Of a stretch of 64,000 nucleotides of DNA, positions 19,461-27,826 are shown piece after piece (position 1 is the stretch's first letter; every line of letters starts with the position of its first letter). Source of the stretch: Sphingomonas yunnanensis (lineage in GTDB: Bacteria; Pseudomonadota; Alphaproteobacteria; Sphingomonadales; Sphingomonadaceae); NCBI RefSeq assembly GCF_019898765.1, contig NZ_JAIOKB010000002.1, positions 62,001 through 126,000 on the forward strand, written 5' to 3'. The notes beneath the pieces are model-generated. The model saw only the letters and a program-made list of their open reading frames with translations, was not told the origin of the DNA and ran no database searches. The translations under genes were made by a program, and so were the position numbers.

Positions 19461-21380
19461 GTGACCGACGACGATGCCGAGCGCGGGGCCCCGACCTCTA
19501 CCTGGGGCACGATCGCCCTTTGGGCGATGGGGCTGCTCGGCGTCGCGGTGCTCGCCGCGCTGCTGCTGACGCTGCGCGACGCCAACCACCGCCGCGACGA
19601 CGCACTGGCGGCGCAGCGCCACAGCTACGACGTGATGATCCTGGTGCGCACGCTGCAGGGTACGATCGCGCGCTCCGAGGCGTCGCTCGGCCGCTACGTC
19701 ATCTCGGGCGATCAGCAGCTCGGCCGGCTCTATTTCGAGGACTGGCGCCGCGCCGCCGAGACGATCGACCGGATCGAGAAGCTGACGCACGACAATGCCG
19801 TGCAATCGCGCCACCTCACGGAGATCCGCGGCGCCTTCCGCGAACGCGGGGACGAGCTCGCGCTGATCGCGCTCAGCACCAATTATCGCAAGAACAACCA
19901 GGCGCTCGCGCGCTTCTATCGCAGCAGCAAGGCGGGCTCGCTGACGCGGATCAACGCGGGGCTCGACTCGCTGGTGGCGCAGGAGCGCATGCTGCTCGAG
20001 GCGCGCACCAGCCACGCCCAGGCCTCGGTGAGACGGTCGAGCATCATCGCCAAGGTGCTCGCCGCCTTCGGGCTGCTGCTCGTGGTGGGGGTGATCTGGC
20101 TGGGCTGGGCGGTGGTGTCGGCGCTGTCCGAACACGCCGTCGCGCGCGCCGACGCGGACGCGCAGCGCGATCGCGCCGAGGAACTCGCCAGCGCGGTGGC
20201 GCAGGCGACCGAGGAGCTGCGCGCGCAGGAGGCGCGGCTGCGCCAGATCCAGAAGATGGAGGCCGTGGGCCAGCTCACCGGAGGCATCGCGCACGACTTC
20301 AACAACATGCTCGCGGTAGTGCTGGGCGGGATCGAGCTCGCGCAGCGCGCCGTGACGATCGATCCGAGGACGGCCGCGCGGCACCTCGCGAGCGCGCACG
20401 ACGGCGCGCAGCGCGCCGCCGCGCTGACCCAGCAGCTGCTCGCCTTCGCGCGCGAGACCGCGATCAACCCCGAACCGATCGCCGCCGCCCCGTTGTTCGA
20501 TGGCCTCGCCGACCTGATCGGGCGCACCCTGGGCGACGGGGTCACCGTCCAGTTCGGCGACGAGAGCGAGGGCTGGTGCATCCGCGCCGACCGGGTCCAG
20601 CTCGAGAACTCACTCGTCAACCTGGCGGTCAACGCGCGCGACGCGATGGAGGGGCGCGGCACGCTCACGCTGCGCGCGCTCCGACGCACGGTCTCAGGCG
20701 AGGAGTATGTCGCGCTGGCGGTCAGCGACACCGGCTGCGGCATGACGCCCGAGGTGGTCGAGCGCGTCTTCGAGCCCTTCTTCACCACCAAGCCGGTCGG
20801 CAAGGGTACCGGGCTGGGGCTCAGCCAGGTCTTCTCCTTCGCGCGCGGGCTGGGCGGCGACGTGTCGGTCGACTCGGTCGTCGGGCTCGGCACCACGGTG
20901 ACGCTGCTGCTCCCGCGCGAGCGCGCGCAGCCCGCCGCCGCCGCGCCGCCGACACACGCCGTCGCGGCGGCGGCCGTCGCGCCCGCGCCGAGCACCGCCG
21001 GCCTGCACATCCTGGTGGTCGAGGACGACCCGCGCGTACTGCCCGCGACGATGGACGCTTTGAGCGAGCTGGGTCATCACCCGCGCGCGTGCGACGACCC
21101 GACCCGCGCCGCCGCGCTGCTCGCCGCGATGGAGCGCGTCGACCTGATCCTGTCGGACGTGCTGATGCCGACGCTGACCGGCCCCGAGATGGTCGCCAAG
21201 CTGGCCTCCACGCACGCGCGCGTGCCGGTGCTGTTCGTCACGGGCTTCGCGGGCGGCGCCGACGAGGCGATCGACCTCGGCGGTCGCCCCGTGCTGCGCA
21301 AGCCCTTCACGCTCGCGGGGCTGGAGCGCGCGGTGGCGCAGGCCGCGGTCGCACCGGGAGAGACTCGCGCGGCGGCGTGA
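19461..21380 (+). CDS. Hybrid sensor histidine kinase with CHASE3-like sensor and C-terminal receiver
   Basis: 639 residues from a GTG start. Order: TM1 (about 17-38); a helical extracytoplasmic CHASE3-like domain (about 45-190, with TLQGTIARSEASLGRYVISG); TM2 (195-220); a coiled linker; HisKA with GGIAHDFNNML (His near 278); HATPase_c with VNLAVNARDAM, DTGCGM and GKGTGLGLSQ; an Ala/Pro linker; and a receiver with Asp near 566 in LILSDVLMP. The phosphorelay output is unknown. It follows spt by 49 bases on the same strand, so it may be co-transcribed with the sphingolipid genes. Confidence 0.9.
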   Translation: MTDDDAERGAPTSTWGTIALWAMGLLGVAVLAALLLTLRDANHRRDDALAAQRHSYDVMILVRTLQGTIARSEASLGRYVISGDQQLGRLYFEDWRRAAETIDRIEKLTHDNAVQSRHLTEIRGAFRERGDELALIALSTNYRKNNQALARFYRSSKAGSLTRINAGLDSLVAQERMLLEARTSHAQASVRRSSIIAKVLAAFGLLLVVGVIWLGWAVVSALSEHAVARADADAQRDRAEELASAVAQATEELRAQEARLRQIQKMEAVGQLTGGIAHDFNNMLAVVLGGIELAQRAVTIDPRTAARHLASAHDGAQRAAALTQQLLAFARETAINPEPIAAAPLFDGLADLIGRTLGDGVTVQFGDESEGWCIRADRVQLENSLVNLAVNARDAMEGRGTLTLRALRRTVSGEEYVALAVSDTGCGMTPEVVERVFEPFFTTKPVGKGTGLGLSQVFSFARGLGGDVSVDSVVGLGTTVTLLLPRERAQPAAAAPPTHAVAAAAVAPAPSTAGLHILVVEDDPRVLPATMDALSELGHHPRACDDPTRAAALLAAMERVDLILSDVLMPTLTGPEMVAKLASTHARVPVLFVTGFAGGADEAIDLGGRPVLRKPFTLAGLERAVAQAAVAPGETRAAA

Positions 21381-21430
21381 GAAAGCGGCGGCGCGAGCCG
21401 CGTTGATGTCGCGGCGGCGTGAGCAAGCGA

Positions 21431-21595
21431 AATCCTCCCCGGGACGGGGAGGGGGACCAGCCGGAGGCTGGTGGAGGGGGTTCCCCGCATACGCCGCGCT
21501 GGGAGGGATAGCCCAAACCGTCGTTGTACCTGCAGAGAGCCCCCTCCACCACCGGCTTTGCCGGCGGTCCCCCTCCCCGCCAAGCGGGGAGGATC
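21431..21595. repeat. Long intergenic imperfect palindrome, TCCTCCCC family
   Basis: About 165 bases. The outer arms are AATCCTCCCC and GGGGAGGAT; inner arms are GGTGGAGGGGG against CCCCCTCCACC, with sub-hairpins CCAGCCGGAGGCTGG and CCGGCTTTGCCGG. It is the same family as 9265-9407, and lies between the hybrid kinase and lptF. Confidence 0.8.
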
Positions 21596-21724
21596 GTACG
21601 GCCCGCCCCCACACATTCCCCCGCACCGCAACGCTTTTCGCTGCTGACGCGCGCGCCGCGGGCCCGTATAGCCGCAGCCTCACCCGGGCCCTGAGCGCCC
21701 GACGCCACGGGGCAGCGCCGCACC

Positions 21725-22927
21725 TTGTTCACCTCGATCGACCGCTACATGGCCCGGCTGATCGCGTTGCCGCTGTTCGCCACCCTGCTGATCGCCTCGA
21801 TGCTGCTGATCCTCGACCGGATCGGCCGCCTGTTCGACTTCGTCATCACCCAGGGCGGCCCGGTGAGCGTCGTCTGGAAGATGCTGGCCAACCTGCTGCC
21901 CGAATATCTCGGCCTGGGCATTCCGATCGGGCTGATGCTGGGCGTGCTGCTGGCCTTCCGTCGCATCGCCACCTCGAGCGAGCTCGACGTGATGCGCGGG
22001 GTCGGCATGAGCTACTCGCGGCTGCTGCGCGTGCCTTTCATGTACGCGATCATCCTCGCCGCGCTGAACATCGCGATCGTCGGCTATGTCCAGCCGCTGG
22101 CGCGCTACAATTACGAGAAGCTGCGCTTCGAGCTGCGCACCGGCGCGCTCGGCGCCTCGATCAAGGTCGGCGAGTTCACCCACCTGGGCGACCGCATCAC
22201 GCTGCGGATCGAGCGCAGCCAGGACAGCGGGCGTCGGCTCTCGGGCATCTTCCTCCACGCGCTGACGCCGCGCAACGACTGGGCCGGCGTCACCGCCGAG
22301 ACCGGCCAGTTCCTCGCCACCGACGACCCTAACGTGATCATCTTCCGCCTCACCGACGGCACGCTGATCCACAACCGCCCCGACTTCCCGACGCCGCGGG
22401 TGCTGACCTTCAGCTCGCACGACCTGCCGATCGACCTGCCGCGCTTCGAGAGCTTCCGCACGCGCGGCGGCAAGAACCTGGAATATACGCTGCCCCAGCT
22501 CGCCCAGCTCGGCCATGCCCGCAACGCCAGCGAGGCGCAGCGGGACGGCAGTCGTGCCGAGTTCCATTTCCGCGTCGTCGAGGTAGCGATGATGTTCCTG
22601 CTGCCGCTGCTCGCGGTATCGCTCGGCGTGCCGCCCAAGCGCTCCAGCTCGGCGCTCGGGGTGTTCCTGTCGATCGTGATGGTGGTGACCTATCACAAGA
22701 TCAACCAATATGCCGCGGCGGTGGGAGAACGCGGCGCGGTGGACCCGCTGATCGCGCTGTGGGTGCCGTTCCTGCTGTTCGGCGCGCTGATCCTGTGGAT
22801 GTACTACACGCTCGCCTATGTCCCGGGCGGACAGCCGATCGGCGCGCTCGAGCGGTTCTTCGGCAAGGGCTGGGCGATGATCGCGCGCTACCTGCCCGGT
22901 CGCCGCCGCAAGGAGGCGCGCGCGTGA
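21725..22927 (+). CDS. lptF: LPS/lipid export permease LptF
   Basis: Inner-membrane subunit of the LptB2FG transporter, YjgP/YjgQ family. 400 residues, from a TTG start. Three N-terminal TM segments (DRYMARLIALPLFATLLIASM, LLPEYLGLGIPIGLMLGVLLA, YAIILAALNIAIVGYV), a periplasmic beta-jellyroll (about 135-265), then three C-terminal TM segments. The stop overlaps the lptG start (GTGA). Its position just after the sphingolipid locus is notable in a lineage that uses glycosphingolipid in place of LPS. Confidence 0.92.
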   Translation: MFTSIDRYMARLIALPLFATLLIASMLLILDRIGRLFDFVITQGGPVSVVWKMLANLLPEYLGLGIPIGLMLGVLLAFRRIATSSELDVMRGVGMSYSRLLRVPFMYAIILAALNIAIVGYVQPLARYNYEKLRFELRTGALGASIKVGEFTHLGDRITLRIERSQDSGRRLSGIFLHALTPRNDWAGVTAETGQFLATDDPNVIIFRLTDGTLIHNRPDFPTPRVLTFSSHDLPIDLPRFESFRTRGGKNLEYTLPQLAQLGHARNASEAQRDGSRAEFHFRVVEVAMMFLLPLLAVSLGVPPKRSSSALGVFLSIVMVVTYHKINQYAAAVGERGAVDPLIALWVPFLLFGALILWMYYTLAYVPGGQPIGALERFFGKGWAMIARYLPGRRRKEARA

Positions 22928-24018
22928 ACGCCTTCTTCCCGTCGCGCACCGTCGCGATCTACATGGCGCGGCTGTTCCTCACGCGTACCTTCGGCATCCT
23001 GTTCGGGCTGGTGCTGGTGCTGCAGACGCTCGACCTGCTGAGCGAGAGCGGGCGCATCCTCGGCACGGCAGGCAACGGCGACGCCGAGGTGTGGCGCTAC
23101 GTCTCGCTGCGCGCGCCGCAGATCATCTCGACCTTCCTGCCCTTCTCGGTGCTGCTCGGCACCGTGCTGACGCTGATCACGATGAACGCCAACAGCGAGG
23201 TGGTGGCGCTCAAGGCCTCCGGGCTGTCGGCGCACCAGGTGCTGGCGCCGCTGGTGATCGCGAGCGTCGGTATCGCGCTGGTCACGTTCGCGTTCAACGA
23301 CCGAGTCGTCAGCCGCGCCACCGCCGAGCTGAGCGCGTGGCAGAAGGTCAATTACGGCGCGATGCCGCTCGATCGCGGGGATCGCACCAACGTCTGGGTA
23401 CGCGCCGACAACAACCTGATCTCGGCGGACCGGATCAACGGGCGCGGCGAGGCGGCGCGGCTGGGCGGGATCACCGTCTACGAGCGCAACCCCGATGGCG
23501 GGCTGCGCGGGCTGATCACCGCCCCCAACGGCGTGCGCCAGGACGACGGCTGGAAGGTGTGGCCGGCCAAGCGCTTCGACGTCGCCTCGGGCGCGCTTAC
23601 CCCGCTCGGTGCGGTGATGGTGGCGCGCGGTGTCACCCCCGACCAGTTCACGCTCGCCAACGTCGACGGCGAGGCGCTGTCCTTCACCGGGCTGCGCGCC
23701 GCCATCTCCGACCTGGAGGAGGCGGGACGGCCGACCAAGTCGCTCGAGGGCGTGCTGTGGCACAAGCTGTCCGGGCCGCTGTCCTCGGTGCTGATGCCGC
23801 TGCTCGGCGCGGTGGCGGCGTTCGGTATCGCGCGGTCGGGCGCGCTGTTCGTCCGCGCGGTGATCGGCATGGCGCTCGGCTTCGCCTATTTCATGGCGGA
23901 CAAGTTCGCGCTGGCGATGGGTAATCTGGGCGCCTACCCGCCGTTCCTCGCGGCCTGGGCGCCGTTCCTGCTGTTCCTGCTGATCGGCGAGGCGGTGCTG
24001 CTGCGGACGGAGGAGTAA
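22924..24018 (+). CDS. lptG: LPS/lipid export permease LptG
   Basis: Partner of LptF in the inner-membrane LptB2FG complex, 364 residues. The same layout: N-terminal TM segments (FGILFGLVLVLQTLDLL, FLPFSVLLGTVLTLITMN), a jellyroll (about 130-270) and a C-terminal TM bundle (LMPLLGAVAAFGIARSG, FAYFMADKFALAMGNL). VVALKASGLS is a family-typical coupling segment. The GTG start overlaps the lptF stop by four bases, giving tight translational coupling. lptB is not in the window. Confidence 0.93.
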   Translation: MNAFFPSRTVAIYMARLFLTRTFGILFGLVLVLQTLDLLSESGRILGTAGNGDAEVWRYVSLRAPQIISTFLPFSVLLGTVLTLITMNANSEVVALKASGLSAHQVLAPLVIASVGIALVTFAFNDRVVSRATAELSAWQKVNYGAMPLDRGDRTNVWVRADNNLISADRINGRGEAARLGGITVYERNPDGGLRGLITAPNGVRQDDGWKVWPAKRFDVASGALTPLGAVMVARGVTPDQFTLANVDGEALSFTGLRAAISDLEEAGRPTKSLEGVLWHKLSGPLSSVLMPLLGAVAAFGIARSGALFVRAVIGMALGFAYFMADKFALAMGNLGAYPPFLAAWAPFLLFLLIGEAVLLRTEE

Positions 24019-24153
24019 GAGGCGCGGGCGCTGGCCCGTGCTGCGGCGCACGTAGGATCTTAGGACGGCGGATGGTGATCTTCGCGGCTCTGGTTCCTGC
24101 GTTCGCCGGAGCGGGAGGAAGAGAGGGGCGGCACCCTCACCTCCTCCACTGGC

Positions 24154-24248
24154 GTCATCCTGAACTCGTTTCAGGATTCACCGTGGCACATACCCTCCGG
24201 CTGCGGCGCCTGCGGGACCGTGGATCCTGAAACGAGTTCAGGATGACG
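24154..24248. repeat. Paired intergenic inverted repeat, GTCATCCTGAA family
   Basis: Left unit GTCATCCTGAACTCGTTTCAGGAT and right unit ATCCTGAAACGAGTTCAGGATGAC are inverted copies of each other, 50 bases apart. Each unit is also an internal hairpin. Related elements lie at 27698-27795 and 44950-45045. It sits between convergent lptG and the desaturase gene. Confidence 0.85.
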
Positions 24249-24274
24249 CTGGCAAGAGGACCGGCCCCCTCCCC

Positions 24275-25369
24275 TCACCGCCCCCGCATCGTCGCCGCGG
24301 CGAGCTTGCCCACGAGTCCGGGCAGGCCGGCGTAATTGGCCTTATGATACGGCGAATCCTGCTCGAGCACCTTGGAGATGCGCCGGTGCGCCTCCGCCAG
24401 CGCGTGGTACGGCAGGCCCGGCAGCAGATGGTGCAACGCGTGGTAGCGCAGCCCCACCGGCGCCCACAGCACCGGCAGCAGCGCGGGCGGCGGCACGTTG
24501 ACCGTGTCGAGATACTGGGCGGTCACGCTCATCGGCTCGCCCTCATTCTCCCACAGATGCGCCACCAGCGTCCGCACCTGGTTGATCAGTGCGACGCCCG
24601 AGCCGACCACCAGGAAGATCGCGAAGGCCTTGAACGACACGACGCCGGTGGCCGTCAGCGTCAGCAGCGCGACTGCCCACAGGCTGGTGACGATCTCCCA
24701 GCGCGTCCAGCGCGCCTTCTCCTCGCCCTGCGGCGGACGGCGGCGGAAGTGCGGGTTGATCGACAGCGCCGAGTAGCGCGCCACCACCGCCTCGCGCAGC
24801 CGCGGCGACAGCGCGGACAGCGGCGCTAGCAGCGCGTAGCGGATCAGCAGCCCGACCGGCGCCAGCGCCGACACGAGGATGAACACCGGCAAAGTCCACG
24901 GCCGCATCAGCGCGAGCGGAAGATACTCTGGGTCCTCGGAAGTGCCATAGCGAGTCTTGGCGTGGTGCAGGTTGTGCACGCCCTCGTACATGAACGAGGG
25001 GATCATCATCGGCACGCCGATCAGCGCGTTCCAGCTGGCGCGAAAGCCCGGCACGGCGGCGTGCTTGATGTGGCTGATCTCGTGGATCATGCTCATGCCG
25101 CGATACAGGGCGAGTACCGCGACGACGCCGGCGAGCACCGCCCAGCCGGTCGAGGCGACCGCGATCGAGACCGCGAGCGCGCCATAGCCGACCACGGCCG
25201 AGCCGATCAGGTCGGCCCAGTAGAGCGCGGGGCGCGGCTGCACGAGGTCGCGGGTGAGCTCGGCCGCGGCGCGCAGCATCGCCTTGTCGTCGGCGAGCGC
25301 CGCCCGCGTCGCGATCGACGCGCCTCGGCCCGTGCTCTCGAAGGTCATCGTGTTCATGGCACTGTTCAT
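24275..25369 (-). CDS. Membrane fatty acid desaturase
   Basis: 364 residues. The three His boxes of the membrane desaturase/hydroxylase family are visible: HEISHIKH, HNLHHAK and HALHHLLP, which bind a di-iron centre. Hydrophobic segments flank the boxes (residues 50-95, 165-190, 225-260). The start could also be four residues further in (MNTMTF). It introduces a double bond or hydroxyl into a lipid acyl chain; substrate and position are unknown. Between the spt/acp genes and the ceramide synthase candidate, it may act on sphingolipid chains, but a role in general phospholipid desaturation is as likely. Confidence 0.88.
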   Translation of the reverse strand: MNSAMNTMTFESTGRGASIATRAALADDKAMLRAAAELTRDLVQPRPALYWADLIGSAVVGYGALAVSIAVASTGWAVLAGVVAVLALYRGMSMIHEISHIKHAAVPGFRASWNALIGVPMMIPSFMYEGVHNLHHAKTRYGTSEDPEYLPLALMRPWTLPVFILVSALAPVGLLIRYALLAPLSALSPRLREAVVARYSALSINPHFRRRPPQGEEKARWTRWEIVTSLWAVALLTLTATGVVSFKAFAIFLVVGSGVALINQVRTLVAHLWENEGEPMSVTAQYLDTVNVPPPALLPVLWAPVGLRYHALHHLLPGLPYHALAEAHRRISKVLEQDSPYHKANYAGLPGLVGKLAAATMRGR

Positions 25370-25477
25370 TGGTCCAACATAGTGGCGACAGCGTGACCTT
25401 TACAGGACGGGCGCGGTCCCCGTTGCCAGTAAAAGCTCGCTCGCTATGATCGCTTTCTCCGTTTACGGGCGAGCGCC

Positions 25478-26629
25478 ATGTCCGATCTCTCCATCACGCC
25501 GGTCACCACCAAGAGCGAGCGGAAGGCGTTCGTCGACCTTCCGTTCCGCCTCTACGCCGACGATCCTCACTGGGTCCCGCCGCTCAAGGGCGAGGCGCTG
25601 GGACTGATCACGCCGGAGAAGAACGGCTGGTTCAGCCATGCCAAGGCGCAGCTCTTCCTGGCGCGGCGCGGCGGCCGCGTGGTCGGACGCATCTCGGCGC
25701 ATATCGACACGCTCGCGCTCGAGATGCCCGCCGCACAGGGCTTCGGCCCGGGCGTCGGCCAATGGGGGCTGATGGACGCCGAGGACGAGGGCATTTTCCG
25801 CGCGCTGCTGGAGCGCGCCGAGGCATGGCTGCGCGAGCAGGGCATGACGCGCGCGCTCGGCCCGATCAGCATGTCGATCTGGGAGGAACCCGGCCTGCTG
25901 ATCCAGGGCTTCGACCAGGCGCCGACGGTGATGATGGGGCACCACAAGCCGATCTATCGCGAGTGGATCGAGCGCGCCGGCTACCAGCCGGTCAAGCAGC
26001 TCGTCACCTACGAGCTCGACATCACGCAGGAGTTCCCGCCGATCGTGAAGCGGATCATTCGCTCGGGCGAGAACAACAAGAGCATCGTCGTGCGCGAGGT
26101 CAACAAGAAGCGCTTCGACGAGGAAGCCGCGATCATCCTCGAGATCCTCAACGACGCCTGGTCGGACAATTGGGGCTTCGTTCCGCTCACCCCGCCCGAG
26201 ATCAAGGACGTCGGCGTCAAGCTCAAACCGATCGTCTTCAACGACCTGATCCGCATCGCCGAGGTCGACGGCCGGCCGGTCGCGTTCATGATCACCCTGC
26301 CCGACCTCAACGAGGCGATCCGCCCGCTGAACGGGAGCCTGCTCCCGTTCGGCTGGGCCAAATTGCTGCTCTGGCTGCGTAAGCCACGCGTCCGCACGAT
26401 GCGCGTGCCGCTGATGGGCGTCCGCAAGGAGCTGCAGTCCTCGCGGCTGGCCAGCCAGCTCGCCTTCATGATGATCGAGGCGATCCGCAAGGCCTCGGTG
26501 GCGAACTACGGCGCCTCGCGCGGCGAGATCGGCTGGATCCTCGACGACAACCAGGGGATGAACTCGATCGCCACCGCGATCGAGAGCCAGATCAACAAGG
26601 TCTATCAGGTCTACGAGCGGGCGCTCTGA
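25478..26629 (+). CDS. GNAT-like protein, candidate bacterial ceramide synthase
   Basis: 383-residue soluble protein beginning SITPVTTKSERKAFVDLPFR, then DDPHWVPPLKGE, FLARRGGRVVGRISAH (GNAT-type CoA-binding strand) and a second half with RTMRVPLMGVRKELQ and GEIGWILDDNQGMN. It looks like the family that includes the Caulobacter ceramide synthase, often mis-annotated as a dATP pyrophosphohydrolase or N-acetyltransferase. That enzyme N-acylates the long-chain base. The assignment rests on my memory of the family and on spt, acp and an epimerase lying 6-9 kb away. If wrong, it is a GNAT-fold acyltransferase of unknown substrate. Confidence 0.55.
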   Translation: MSDLSITPVTTKSERKAFVDLPFRLYADDPHWVPPLKGEALGLITPEKNGWFSHAKAQLFLARRGGRVVGRISAHIDTLALEMPAAQGFGPGVGQWGLMDAEDEGIFRALLERAEAWLREQGMTRALGPISMSIWEEPGLLIQGFDQAPTVMMGHHKPIYREWIERAGYQPVKQLVTYELDITQEFPPIVKRIIRSGENNKSIVVREVNKKRFDEEAAIILEILNDAWSDNWGFVPLTPPEIKDVGVKLKPIVFNDLIRIAEVDGRPVAFMITLPDLNEAIRPLNGSLLPFGWAKLLLWLRKPRVRTMRVPLMGVRKELQSSRLASQLAFMMIEAIRKASVANYGASRGEIGWILDDNQGMNSIATAIESQINKVYQVYERAL

Positions 26630-26703
26630 TCCTGGGGAGCCGGCGACGCCGCGCGCCTCGGCCGGGGCGGCGCCGCTCTCTCCCGTCCGCCCGCTGGCGG
26701 CCG

Positions 26704-26952
26704 TCACAGTCTCTCGGGGACCTTGACGCCCAGCTCCTTCCACTCGGCGCGCGTGTGGCAGACGCGCTGGATGATGTGCGAGCCGGTCGCCTCGGTGTTG
26801 TAGCAGTAGCGCGTGCTGGGGTTCCGCGCCCTGACGCCGCCCTCGGCCGGGGTCGCCGCGGTGGTAGCGACGGCGGACGGCGCGGTCGGCTCGGCCTGAG
26901 CGGGCGCGACGAGGACCAGGCTGGTCAAAGCGGCGACGATCGTGGCGTTCAT
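26704..26952 (-). CDS. Small secreted protein of unknown function
   Basis: 82 residues. A signal peptide (MNATIVAALTSLVLVAPAQA-E), a Thr/Ala-rich spacer, then a compact C-terminal segment with two Cys (STRYCYNTEATGSHIIQRVCHTRAEW) that could form a disulfide. GGAGA lies 7 bases before the ATG. Similar small Cys-pair proteins with CHTRAEW-like ends occur in several copies in sphingomonad genomes; function unknown. It stands alone. Confidence 0.7.
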   Translation of the reverse strand: MNATIVAALTSLVLVAPAQAEPTAPSAVATTAATPAEGGVRARNPSTRYCYNTEATGSHIIQRVCHTRAEWKELGVKVPERL

Positions 26953-27226
26953 GGCAGTGTCTCCCTGCCCCGTTGATCGGGGACGGCAGGTGCTTTGCAG
27001 ACACTGTGCCAACCCTGATTTCATAACTATTACAGTGGTTTACTCATAAAGCGCCCGCCACTCCCCGCTGCCACTCGCCGACATCCGGCGGATTGCGCCA
27101 GAAGGTGGCGAGCCCTTGTGGTCGGGCGCGCGCACCCCATCTCCTATCAACTGTCCAGATCTGACCACGCGAGCCTGGACAGCTGAGAGACCGCACGCGC
27201 TCCCGCTTGCACGCAGGGAGACCGAC

Positions 27227-27403
27227 ATGGACCTCAACGAGCTCTACTCACGCCACCAGGTATCGATCGCGCGCGCGTCCGACTCCGTCAGCGCGACCGG
27301 CCGCGAATCGTACCGGATCTGCGCGCGGGGCTATGCCGCGCGGATCGCCGACGTGCAGTGGCTCGCCGGCGTCGCTCGCCCGACCGTGGTGGTCGGCGCG
27401 TGA
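27227..27403 (+). CDS. Small protein (58 residues), conserved-looking, coupled to a DUF2384-like gene
   Basis: MDLNELYSRHQVSIARASDS begins a soluble, helical 58-residue protein rich in Arg and Ser. The ribosome site GGGAG sits 7-8 bases before the ATG. Its stop overlaps the GTG start of the next gene (GTGA), so both are made together. I do not recognise a family; small proteins with the MDLNELY start seem to recur in sphingomonads. Confidence 0.6.
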   Translation: MDLNELYSRHQVSIARASDSVSATGRESYRICARGYAARIADVQWLAGVARPTVVVGA

Positions 27404-27675
27404 GCGATCAGCCGCAGCCCGCCCCGCGCCCGCCGCGCCGCCCCTATTTCCGTCCCGCCAGCAGCGTCCCCAAGCTCTCGCCCGAGAGCGCGGCGCGCGA
27501 GAGCCAGGTGGTCCGCGCGGCGACCGAGCGGCTCGGCCTCGCTGGGGCGATGGCCTTTCTCAACGCCGATGTCGGGCTGGGTGCGCGCCCGCTCAAGCTC
27601 GCGGCGGCGAGCGACGAAGGCGCGAAGCAGGTGCTCGAGCTGATCGCGGTGCAGGAGCCCGACGGAACGGCGTAG
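27400..27675 (+). CDS. Small protein with MbcA/ParS/Xre (DUF2384)-like C-terminus
   Basis: 91 residues from a GTG start overlapping the previous stop. The N-terminal 40 residues are Pro/Arg-rich. The C-terminal half has FLNADVGLGARPLKLAAASD followed by EGAKQVLELI, the pattern of the DUF2384 domain (antitoxins of RES-Xre and MbcTA systems). The Xre-type DNA-binding part is short or missing and no RES-domain toxin lies beside it. It is either an orphan antitoxin-like regulator or a conserved housekeeping relative. Confidence 0.6.
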   Translation: MSDQPQPAPRPPRRPYFRPASSVPKLSPESAARESQVVRAATERLGLAGAMAFLNADVGLGARPLKLAAASDEGAKQVLELIAVQEPDGTA

Positions 27676-27697
27676 GCTGAGGACAGCCATGAATTCG

Positions 27698-27795
27698 GCG
27701 TCACCCTGAACTCGTTTCAGGGTCCACCGCGCCGCTCGATCACCGGCCGTTACTCTTCGCGGATAGGTGGATCCTGAGACAAGCTCAGGATGGCG
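27698..27795. repeat. Paired intergenic inverted repeat, GTCATCCTGAA family
   Basis: Left unit GTCACCCTGAACTCGTTTCAGGGT; right unit GATCCTGAGACAAGCTCAGGAT. Same family and spacing as 24154-24248, with compensating changes that keep each hairpin paired. Confidence 0.8.
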
Positions 27796-27826
27796 CCGGA
27801 ACAGGAGAGATGTCGCCCCTCTCCAC

